From JBFWUW01 sp050247075 (GTDB lineage Bacteria; Planctomycetota; Planctomycetia; Pirellulales; JBFWUW01), in assembly GCA_050247075.1 (NCBI GenBank), contig JBFWUW010000088.1, positions 1-25,995 on the forward strand: DNA of 25,995 bases. Direction: 5' to 3'. The notes under the pieces were generated by a model. It was not told where the DNA came from and did no database searches. It worked only from the letters and a program-made list of their open reading frames with translations. Made by a program: the position numbers and the translations under genes. Shown piece after piece: positions 14,084 to 21,909 of this stretch. Positions within the stretch are counted from its first letter, which is position 1. The number at the start of each line of letters is the position of its first letter.

Positions 14084-16951
14084 TCAGCCCGTGTTCTTCA
14101 AGCCGGCGGCGATGCCGTTGATGCTTTCCAGCACGGCGGTCAGCAGCTCCTCGCGCGGCACGGTGCCCGCCCGCAGCCGCTTGAGGAGGACAATCTGGAT
14201 AAAGCTCAAAGGATCGACGTAGGGGTTCCGCCGGTCGATGGAGTGCCGCAAGACGGGCGAGCGTTCCAGCAATTTAGACTGGCCGGTGATCGCGCGAATG
14301 ACTTCGATGGTCCGCCGGTACTCGGACTCGATCCGCTCGAAGATGCGGTCTCCCAGTTCGCGGTCTTCCACCAGGTCGGCATACAGCCGGGCAATGACCA
14401 GATCGGCCTTGGCTAAAATCATCTGGGCGTTGTCGATCAGCGTTCGCCAGAATGGCCAGCGGCGGTACATGGCTTCCAAGGTGGCGGCGTTGTCCGGGTT
14501 TTCGGCCAGATGTTCGGCGATGGCGCTTCCCAACCCGTACCAGCCGGGCAGCGTGTGCCGGCTCTGCATCCAACTAAAGACCCAGGGAATGGCCCGCAAT
14601 TGGTCGATACCCTGAACCGCATTCCGCCGCGCGGGGCGCGAGGCAATCTTCAGGCTGCCGATCTCGCTGATGGGGGTGGCCTGTTCAAAGTAGCTCAAAA
14701 ACTCGGGCGTATCGTAGACCAGCGCGCGGTACTCGCGGCAGGCCCGCTCGGCCAGCCGTTCGGCCAAACGCTCCCAACCTGGTTCGGGCAGTTCGTTCTC
14801 CGCCGCGAAACTGCTGCGCAACACCGCGTTGATCAATTGGCCCAGGTGCCGCTCGGCGATGGCTTTGTGCCCGTACCGGTCGGCGATGACCTCGCCCTGT
14901 TCGGTGATTCGCAGACGTCCGCCGACGGTACCGGGGGGTTGGGCCAGAATCGCCCGGTTGGCCGGCCCGCCGCCGCGTCCCACCGCGCCGCCGCGGCCAT
15001 GAAAAATCTGCACGGCCACGCCGGTGCGGCGGTGTGTTTCGCCCAAGGCTCGCTGTGCGCGGTACAAAGCCCATACCGACTGCAAAAAACCGCTCTCTTT
15101 ATTGCTATCGGAATAGCCGATCATGACTTCTTGCACGTTGCCGCGCAGTTCAATGTGGCGGCGATAGACTTGCAAGCCGAGCAGCCGGTTGATTATCGTC
15201 GAAGCACCGTTGAGCGGCTCCAAGGCCTCGAACAAGGGAACGATATTCAGGCGGCTGATTCCCTGGTCGGGTTGAAACAGCCGGGCCTCGCGGGCCAGCA
15301 GCAACACTTCCAGCAAGTGGGCCGGTTCGGTCGCGTTACTGATGATGTAATTCTCGATCGCATCGGGGCAGCGTTGCTCCAAGATCGCCGCGATGGTGCG
15401 AAAGGTTTCCACCACTTCATTGGTATCGGCCGAAAACGGCAAATGCGTGGGGATCAACGGGCGGCGCTGCTCCAGTTCGTGCGTCAGGCAATCGAAGCGC
15501 TCGTTGGGGGTCATTTTTGAGTAGCGGTTGCAGATGCCGCACCACGACAAGATTTCGTCGATGGCCGACGCATGGCGGATGCTATTCTGGCGGATATCCA
15601 GCGTCAGCATGTGGATGCCAAACACCTGCACCAGCCGTATCAAATCGCGGACGGACCCTCGCGCGGCGGCGGCCGCGCCGGCTTGGCGCAGATCGGCGGC
15701 GATGATTTCCAGGTCGTCTTGAAGCTGCTTGGCTTGGGTGTAAACGCCAGCCGGCGGTGGAGTTGGTTCGGCGCTCCAGGTCGCCCAAAATGACCGCAGA
15801 TGGTCCAAGGTCCGCCGCAACTTGATGGAAATAAAGCGGCACTTGGCGCGGTACGGCTCGTCCGATCGTGAATTGCGCGAGCGCCGCCCCGACGCTTCGG
15901 TCCGTTCGCCGCGCGATCCCAGCAGTGCCGCGTCGTCCGCCAGGGAATCGTGGAACGCCTGGCCCGGCGAGACAAACTGGTCGGAATGGCTCAATTGCGT
16001 CCCCAGTCGATGCACCAATTTCAGATAGTGCCGCAGCAAGACTTCTTGCTGGGTGCGGATCGCTTCCGCCGTGACCTGGTGCGTCACAAACGGGTTGCCG
16101 TCACGATCTCCGCCAATCCAAGAACCAAACCGCAGCAGTGTGGGCACCCGATACGGCGCGGGGCAGCCCTCACCCCGGCCCTCTCCCAAAGGGAGAGGGC
16201 GAAGAGGGGGCGAGGATAGCTCGGGATAAACGCGTTCCAATGCGGTTTCCAATTGCCGATAAACGTGCGGCACGACTTCCAGCAGGCTGTTTTCCACCAG
16301 TTCCAAGCCTTGGCGGACTTCGTCGATGACCACCGGCCGGTCGGCGCGAATGGAACTCGTCAGCCACAGCGTCTCCAATTCCTCGGTGATGGTGGCAATG
16401 CTCGTCTCGCGTTCTTGGGGCAGCAGTTGCCTGTACTCCAATCGGTCGAGCTGGGCCGAAATGGCCATCAATTTTTCCAGCACCGTGCGGCGGCGGGCTT
16501 CGCTGGGATGGGCCGTAAAGACGCAGCCGATGAGGGCTCGGCCCAGCATGGCCGCGACTTGTTCGGCCGTGCAGCCGTTGGCCCGCAATTGCCGCAAGGC
16601 CGACTCGGGGCTTTCCTCCAACGGTTCTGGAGCCGATCGCAGCGCACGCAGCCGGTTGGCTCGCACGCGGGCTTGCTGCTCGGCCAGATTGACCAGATCA
16701 AAGTAGACGCTGAAAGCACGGATCAACGTTCGCAAATCGGACAGTTCGAGCTGATCCAGCCGTTGGCAGAGGCCCCGCGCGGCTTCCACGGCGGGCTGCC
16801 CGCGCAGTTCCTTGGCGGCGGCGCGGACCTCTTCCTCCAGCGCAAAGGCAGGCTCGCCGGCCTGGCGGCGAATGATGGTTCCCAACAGGTCGCCGAGCAG
16901 GTGAATGTCTTCGCTCAATCCGGCTTGCACCTGTTCGTCGATATCCGCCAT
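14084..16951 (-). CDS. ppc: Phosphoenolpyruvate carboxylase
   Basis: Ppc carboxylates PEP with bicarbonate to oxaloacetate, refilling the TCA cycle. The product is 955 residues from the ATG at 16951, preceded by GGAG at 8-bp spacing. Motifs in order: TAHPSEA with catalytic His148 (most enzymes have TAHPTE), GSWIGGDRDGNP (about 278-287), EVMIGYSDSNKESG, FHGRGGAVGRGGGPA, and a C-terminus ending KNTG (QNTG in E. coli). Residues about 246-262 (SSPPLRPLPLGEGRGEG) have no counterpart in the E. coli enzyme and are encoded by a REP-like palindrome. A second variable, basic stretch is near 350-370 (GERTEASGRRSRNSRSD). The gene starts 5 bp after the pfk stop, so the two are surely co-transcribed. Confidence 0.96.
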   Translation of the reverse strand: MADIDEQVQAGLSEDIHLLGDLLGTIIRRQAGEPAFALEEEVRAAAKELRGQPAVEAARGLCQRLDQLELSDLRTLIRAFSVYFDLVNLAEQQARVRANRLRALRSAPEPLEESPESALRQLRANGCTAEQVAAMLGRALIGCVFTAHPSEARRRTVLEKLMAISAQLDRLEYRQLLPQERETSIATITEELETLWLTSSIRADRPVVIDEVRQGLELVENSLLEVVPHVYRQLETALERVYPELSSPPLRPLPLGEGRGEGCPAPYRVPTLLRFGSWIGGDRDGNPFVTHQVTAEAIRTQQEVLLRHYLKLVHRLGTQLSHSDQFVSPGQAFHDSLADDAALLGSRGERTEASGRRSRNSRSDEPYRAKCRFISIKLRRTLDHLRSFWATWSAEPTPPPAGVYTQAKQLQDDLEIIAADLRQAGAAAAARGSVRDLIRLVQVFGIHMLTLDIRQNSIRHASAIDEILSWCGICNRYSKMTPNERFDCLTHELEQRRPLIPTHLPFSADTNEVVETFRTIAAILEQRCPDAIENYIISNATEPAHLLEVLLLAREARLFQPDQGISRLNIVPLFEALEPLNGASTIINRLLGLQVYRRHIELRGNVQEVMIGYSDSNKESGFLQSVWALYRAQRALGETHRRTGVAVQIFHGRGGAVGRGGGPANRAILAQPPGTVGGRLRITEQGEVIADRYGHKAIAERHLGQLINAVLRSSFAAENELPEPGWERLAERLAERACREYRALVYDTPEFLSYFEQATPISEIGSLKIASRPARRNAVQGIDQLRAIPWVFSWMQSRHTLPGWYGLGSAIAEHLAENPDNAATLEAMYRRWPFWRTLIDNAQMILAKADLVIARLYADLVEDRELGDRIFERIESEYRRTIEVIRAITGQSKLLERSPVLRHSIDRRNPYVDPLSFIQIVLLKRLRAGTVPREELLTAVLESINGIAAGLKNTG
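16168..16215. repeat. REP-like palindrome inserted in-frame in ppc
   Basis: A perfect 10-bp stem (GCCCTCTCCC at 16178-16187, GGGAGAGGGC at 16191-16200) with an AAA loop is flanked by imperfect arms (CCTCACCCC at left, GGGGGCGAGG at right). The CTCACCCCGGCCCTCTCCC type of palindrome is a widespread intergenic repeat in GC-rich bacteria. Here it is translated as about 16 residues without breaking the ppc frame. Confidence 0.85.
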
Positions 16952-16956
16952 GCCGC

Positions 16957-18336
16957 TTACTCCAGGAAACAAATTCGCTTATTCACGTCTACATTCACGG
17001 AGTGGAAGGCTTGTGTCAAGTTGCCCGCGGCAAACAACGTGCGGTGCATGTCTTCCATATCGTCCTGGCCGATGGCGTTGGTAAAAATCGGCAGCAGATA
17101 ACTGATGCCGGTCTGCGACAAGGCCAGGTTTTCGGCGTCGTAAAAGCAGTTATGCATTTGCCGCGGGTGGATCAATCCCCAGCGGTCGCGAAAGTCGTGC
17201 GCTTCGCAGCCATCGACATGAAATCCCCGTTCGCGGTTCCACATCAGCACCGACACGCCATTGATGCGCCCCTCCAGCAGCATTTCCACGGCTTGGCCCC
17301 CCAGTTGCGCGCCGTAGAAACGATCGAACAAGATTGGACGCCCGCCCCGCTGCGTATGGCCGACTTTGCGGGTGAAAATGGCCGACTTGGCCGATTCATT
17401 GCGGCGTTTGGCGGTGAAATAAGTATCGCCCAGCCGCTCAATCAAAATCGACCGCACGGCGTCGGCCGCGCCGCTCAGCATCTTGTTGCCCGCCGGGTCG
17501 GTCGAAGCGCTGGCGACACCCAGTTCTTGGCCATTTTCGTCTACGACACCCTCGGCACAGACAATGACGACATTCTTTTGCAGCTCGTAAACCTCCAGCA
17601 CGCGCTCTACCAGGCGGTCTACGTTCAGCGGAGATTCGGGAATCAGCACGATATCGGGCTGGCCGTAAGCCGTGCCCAGGGCCAGATAACCGGAGTGCCG
17701 CCCCATGACCTCGATAATGGCGATGCGGCGATGGCTTTCGGCCGTGGTGCGGATGCGCTGCACGCCAGAGGCCGACACAAAGACCGACGTGGCAAAGCCG
17801 GGCGTGACGTAGTTAACCATCTGTTCGACATCGAATCGAATCCGCGACGGCCCGCGTTTGTAGCGGTAACCGGGCGCGGCTTCGCATGGCTCGCGGATCC
17901 ATTCGTCCGGCTCGTGGCGATAGTTAAGGCCCAGGTCGTTGTCGATCGTCTTGGGGGCCAGCACGGTCGGCAGATAGTCCGACAGGGCTTGCATGCCATT
18001 CAAGGTGCCATCGCCGCCAATGCAGATCAGTCCCTCGATCTGCAATCGGCGCAACCGATCGACGATCTGCTCCACCACCGGCTTATCGGTGTGATCGACG
18101 TAATCTCGCGATGCGCCGATGATCGTGCCGCCGCGGCAGCCGTCCAATTCTGGAATGGTGCAAAACAGCGGATTCAAGCGGACGTGCGGCACCCGCGGGT
18201 TCAGCAGTCCGCTAAAGCCCTTGATGAACCCAATCACCTCGACCTTCCTCAGATTCGCCTGCACGACGGCACCCAAGATCGTGGCATTTAACGCGGGAGT
18301 ATCGCCGCCGGCCGTAAGAATGCCGATGCGCTTCAT
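16957..18336 (-). CDS. 6-phosphofructokinase
   Basis: Phosphorylates fructose 6-phosphate to the 1,6-bisphosphate. The product is 459 residues from the ATG at 18336, with AAGG upstream. Motifs: ILTAGGDTPALNATI (phosphoryl donor loop), CIGGDGTLNG (107-114), APKTIDND (catalytic Asp, 128-134), EVMGRHSGYLAL and VGHTQRGG. In the family, Gly in GGDG favours ATP while Asp favours pyrophosphate; PKTIDND with Lys is found in pyrophosphate enzymes and in a group of ATP enzymes. The Gly/Lys combination here suggests ATP use, not proven. A stretch of about 40 residues (136-175, LNYRHEPDEWIREP onward) is inserted after the active-site Asp compared with the E. coli enzyme, and the C-terminus is extended. 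Confidence 0.93.
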   Translation of the reverse strand: MKRIGILTAGGDTPALNATILGAVVQANLRKVEVIGFIKGFSGLLNPRVPHVRLNPLFCTIPELDGCRGGTIIGASRDYVDHTDKPVVEQIVDRLRRLQIEGLICIGGDGTLNGMQALSDYLPTVLAPKTIDNDLGLNYRHEPDEWIREPCEAAPGYRYKRGPSRIRFDVEQMVNYVTPGFATSVFVSASGVQRIRTTAESHRRIAIIEVMGRHSGYLALGTAYGQPDIVLIPESPLNVDRLVERVLEVYELQKNVVIVCAEGVVDENGQELGVASASTDPAGNKMLSGAADAVRSILIERLGDTYFTAKRRNESAKSAIFTRKVGHTQRGGRPILFDRFYGAQLGGQAVEMLLEGRINGVSVLMWNRERGFHVDGCEAHDFRDRWGLIHPRQMHNCFYDAENLALSQTGISYLLPIFTNAIGQDDMEDMHRTLFAAGNLTQAFHSVNVDVNKRICFLE

Positions 18337-18433
18337 GGAGTGGACCTTGTTGCTTTGACTGGGATCTGGCCGGGCCAGCGCGACACAACACCGGTGCGAA
18401 ACGCGGGCACCACCGGCGCTGCCTGGCTGGCAT

Positions 18434-21091
18434 CTAACTGCGCGTCATATCGCTGGAAGTTCCGCCGGCAGCCGGAATATAACACTTCTGCACGTAGTCC
18501 ATCACCATGCGGTCGGCGCTGAACCGCCAACCTAGCGTGCGAATGGCACGCTTCATGCGGGCAATCCACTCACGCGGCAAACCGTCGCCATCTCGTTTGT
18601 AAAACAACGGCACGACTTCGTCCTTCATCACCCGTTGCAGCGCTTCGGCGTCGATCTTGTCGTGCATCTCCGTGTTGGCATGTTCCTCGCCCAGGCCGAT
18701 GGCAAAGCCGTTTGCGCCGTCGTAAGCCTCGGCCCACCAGCCGTCCAAGATCGACAGGTTCAAGCCGCCATTGAGCACCACCTTTTGACCGCTTGTTCCC
18801 GACGCCTCCAGGGGGCGGCGCGGGTTGTTCAGCCACACATCGACTCCCTGGATCATGTGACGGCAGGTGTTGATGTCATAATCCTCGATGTACACCACCT
18901 TGCCCAGGAATTTGGGCGATCGGGCCAACTCGTTGATTTGCTGCATGATGCGCTTGCCGGGCATATCGTGCGGATGGGCTTTGCCGGCAAAGATAAACTG
19001 CACCGGTTGCCGCGGGTCGTTCACCAGCGCGGCGATACGGTCGATGTCAAAAAAGGCCAGATTTGACCGCTTGTAGGTGGCAAAACGGCGCGCAAAGCCA
19101 ATCGTCAAGGCGTCGGGGCTTAGCGCGCGTTTGAGTTGACTGATGATGTCGGGCGCTTCTCCGCGTTTCTCGGCCTGCTCCACGGCCCGGCGGCGCACGA
19201 AGGCCAGTAGCCGCGATTTGAGCGCCTGATGAACCTCCCACAATTCTCCGTCATTGATTTTGTCGACGCCTTCCCACACTCGCGGTTCGCCGGCTTCTTG
19301 TGGCCACGAAACGCCCAAATGGCGGTCGTAAACCTCGTGCATCTGCGGTGCCAGCCAACTCGGCACATGAATACCGTTGGTAATGTGGCCAATGGGGACT
19401 TCTTCCTCGGATCGTCCAGGCCACAGGCTGGTCCACATCCCGCGCGAAACCTCGCCATGCAAGGAAGAGACAGCGTTAGCACGGCGCGAAAGCCGCAGCG
19501 CCAACACGGTCATGCAAAAAGTCTCGCCGTGGTCGTGGCCATTCACGCGGCCCAAGCTCATCAAGTGCTCGTGCGACAAGCCCAAGGCGTCGCGCAGCGG
19601 ACCAAGATGCTCTTCGATCAGGTCTGCGCTAAACCGGTCATGTCCCGCCGGAACCGGCGTGTGCGTGGTGAACACGGTTTGGCGGGTAACGCGGCGGGCT
19701 GCTTCGTCAAAGGTAATCCCCTCGCTCTCCCGGCGCTGGCGAATCATCTCCAAGACGGCAAACGCACTGTGGCCTTCGTTCAGGTGCAATACGCCGGGCA
19801 AAATGCCCATCGCCCGCAAGACTCGCACTCCGCCCACGCCCAGTAGCAACTCTTGCCGAATGCGCACGCGGGTATCGCCCCCATATAGCCGGGCGGTCAG
19901 CTCGCGGTCCTCAGGCTGGTTGCCATCGACGTCGGAATCGAGCAGCATTAGCGTGATGCGGCCCACGGCAACCTTCCACACCCGCGCCAAAATGCCGCCG
20001 GTGCGCGTCTCGATGTTGATGGTCACCGGTTCGCCGTTGGGGCCGAGGGCGGGCTCCATGGGCAACTGGCGCACGTCGGTGTCGATATATTCCTCTTGTT
20101 GCCAGCCGGCCAGATCGACGCGCTGGCGGAAATATCCCTGATCGTAGAACAGCCCAATCGCCGTCAGCGGAATTCCCAAGTCGGAAGCGCTCTTGAGATG
20201 ATCGCCAGCCAATACACCCAACCCGCCCGAATAGATCGGAATCGACTCGTGCAGACCGAACTCCGCCGAAAAATAGGCCACCGGGCGGGCTTGTAGCACG
20301 CTGGCGTGTTGCGCGGCCCAGGTTTTGTCGGTGCGCAAGTATTCCTGCAAGCGGCGATAGGCGTAGTTGATCCGGCTGTGCAGCATCAACTGATTAGCGG
20401 TTTGCTCCAACTTGTCGATGGAAATTTCCGAGAGCAGTGCAATCGGGTTGTGCCCTAGCTCTCGCCAACGAACCGGGCTGATCTCGCGGAACAGGCTGGT
20501 CGTGTCCTTGTCCCAACTCCACCACAGATTGCGCGAGAGGGCCCGCGTATTCTGGTACGCCGGGGCAGCGAATTGCGACATGGCGCGGGCTTCGCTGATG
20601 ATCGGCTCAAGCTGTACACCCACGGCGGCCAACATTTCCGTCTCATCCGCCGAAAAGGACCGCGGTTCGACGGTTTGCACCACCAGCACGCCTTGCAGCA
20701 GCCCGCGATCTACCAACGGCACGCCCAAGAATGAGTGGTATTCGTCCTCGCCGGCTTCTTTGAAATACTTGAAGCGGGGGTGCTGGAAGGCGTTTTCCAC
20801 CGCGGTCAGCTCGACCTGTTGCGCCACCAGGCCAACCAGCCCTTCGTCGATCCCCATGCGAATGCGGCCGACGCTGTCTGCCCGCAGGCCCACGGTCGCG
20901 GCCAATGCCAAGGTGCGGCGGTCAGTCTCCAGCAAATAGACCGAACAAACATCGGTTGACATGCGGTTTTGAATCAGCCGCACGATATTTTGCAGCGTCT
21001 CGTTGGGCTCTCCGCGCGCGGAAACCAACAGGCTGATTTCCTCAAGCGTTAACGTCAATGCGCCTTCATAGGTGGCGGTAGCATCTATCAT
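18434..21091 (-). CDS. glgP: GAF-domain alpha-glucan (glycogen) phosphorylase
   Basis: The product is 885 residues from the ATG at 21091. Phosphorolysis of glycogen gives glucose 1-phosphate. Residues about 20-168 form a GAF domain very like that of PtsP (MSTDVCSVYLLETDRRTLAL, GLVGLVAQQ, HPRFKYFKEAGEDEYHSFL, GVLVVQT). Next is an N-terminal phosphorylase-associated region (NLWWSWDKD, about 188-290), then the catalytic GT35 domain: YFSAEFGLHESIPIYSGGLG, LHLNEGHSAF, TTHTPVPAGHD, GHITNGIHVPSWL, FARRFATYKR, and EASGTSGQK with the PLP-binding Lys770 (usual form GTSGMK). This is the short alpha-glucan phosphorylase type. The GAF domain probably gives allosteric control. It is the first gene of a minus-strand run, 97 bp before pfk. 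Confidence 0.95.
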   Translation of the reverse strand: MIDATATYEGALTLTLEEISLLVSARGEPNETLQNIVRLIQNRMSTDVCSVYLLETDRRTLALAATVGLRADSVGRIRMGIDEGLVGLVAQQVELTAVENAFQHPRFKYFKEAGEDEYHSFLGVPLVDRGLLQGVLVVQTVEPRSFSADETEMLAAVGVQLEPIISEARAMSQFAAPAYQNTRALSRNLWWSWDKDTTSLFREISPVRWRELGHNPIALLSEISIDKLEQTANQLMLHSRINYAYRRLQEYLRTDKTWAAQHASVLQARPVAYFSAEFGLHESIPIYSGGLGVLAGDHLKSASDLGIPLTAIGLFYDQGYFRQRVDLAGWQQEEYIDTDVRQLPMEPALGPNGEPVTINIETRTGGILARVWKVAVGRITLMLLDSDVDGNQPEDRELTARLYGGDTRVRIRQELLLGVGGVRVLRAMGILPGVLHLNEGHSAFAVLEMIRQRRESEGITFDEAARRVTRQTVFTTHTPVPAGHDRFSADLIEEHLGPLRDALGLSHEHLMSLGRVNGHDHGETFCMTVLALRLSRRANAVSSLHGEVSRGMWTSLWPGRSEEEVPIGHITNGIHVPSWLAPQMHEVYDRHLGVSWPQEAGEPRVWEGVDKINDGELWEVHQALKSRLLAFVRRRAVEQAEKRGEAPDIISQLKRALSPDALTIGFARRFATYKRSNLAFFDIDRIAALVNDPRQPVQFIFAGKAHPHDMPGKRIMQQINELARSPKFLGKVVYIEDYDINTCRHMIQGVDVWLNNPRRPLEASGTSGQKVVLNGGLNLSILDGWWAEAYDGANGFAIGLGEEHANTEMHDKIDAEALQRVMKDEVVPLFYKRDGDGLPREWIARMKRAIRTLGWRFSADRMVMDYVQKCYIPAAGGTSSDMTRS

Positions 21092-21250
21092 GACGATTCA
21101 TCCCCCAGGGCGAACGGGTGTCGGCAGGCAAATGGTGCCCGTACAACTGGGGGAATTGTGTAACCGCCAATGTTGCCGGGCCCCGGCACGGACCTAACTT
21201 CAAGCCAGGGGCGAATGCAACCGGCGTACCAAGCCCACGGTGTGGCAAGA

Positions 21251-21267
21251 CATTGCGCAGCGCAATG
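21251..21267. repeat. Inverted repeat in glgP upstream region
   Basis: A 7-bp stem CATTGCG/CGCAATG with a CAG spacer, 160 bp upstream of the glgP start. Possible operator or hairpin in the leader; no partner regulator identified. Confidence 0.5.
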
Positions 21268-21556
21268 CTGGGTCGTATAAGCCAGTGGCAGGGTGCGGAT
21301 TGGATGCGGACCATAATCCACGGGTGAGTTGTAATGCCCACGGCAACAACGGACATGCAACGGTCACGGCTGATGATTCGTTCACGGTAAACGCCTTGCG
21401 GCCAACACTTTCGATAATTGGCCAGACGAACTGGTACGTTGGCGGGTGCTTAGGTTGCCCAATAATGACCAGGCCGCCTTGATGCAGAACTTTCCGACCC
21501 TGGTAGCCGCTTGTACTCGTTAGGCATCATTTGTGCTTTAATCCGAAAAGTTGGAC

Positions 21557-21570
21557 TTCCACCGGTGGAA
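21557..21570. promoter_or_regulatory. Perfect palindrome, possible operator
   Basis: TTCCACCGGTGGAA is an uninterrupted 14-bp palindrome in a gene-free region, about 340 bp before the transglutaminase start. Such dyads often bind dimeric regulators; no regulator is encoded nearby. Confidence 0.35.
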
Positions 21571-21909
21571 ATCTCGCGGTTAGCGACGAAAACTTGCATT
21601 CGCTGCGCAATAAACGGGCAGTACGATGGCGGTATCGCGTCGGCCTTGTGCCGGCCATTCTCACGGACGATGCGCCGCGAATTTCAACCGGCGCTGTCTG
21701 ATCTGATTAAGTTGCGTGGACGTGACAATCGCGCGATCCGGTGCCATACCGCTTTACCAGCAGGTAGGATTGGCCTGTTGCACCCGTTACATTCCATATG
21801 GGGAAAACCTTTCTCCATCCACAATCCTTGCCCGACCGATAAGTGTGGAATTACCGAAACTTTTTTCCGCTGCCGTGCTCGTGTTTGCCCTGTCCCTTGA
21901 GGCCGCCTG

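Larger units (their letters stand above)
21092..21909. other. Gene-free divergent intergenic region (818 bp)
   Basis: It separates glgP (minus) from the transglutaminase gene (plus), so it must hold promoters for both, but I see no convincing -35/-10 pair. Short frames on both strands show no recognisable protein. Structure present: an inverted repeat CATTGCG/CGCAATG at 21251-21267 and a perfect 14-bp palindrome at 21557-21570. The 5' part of the palindrome at 21251, ATTGCGCAGC, recurs inverted near 21603-21612. Size and symmetry would suit operators or a leader RNA, but this is not shown. Confidence 0.5.

Noticed and set aside
17002..18291. 429-residue plus-strand frame antisense to pfk
   Set aside because: It is an overlap artefact of high-GC codon use; the minus strand encodes a complete phosphofructokinase.
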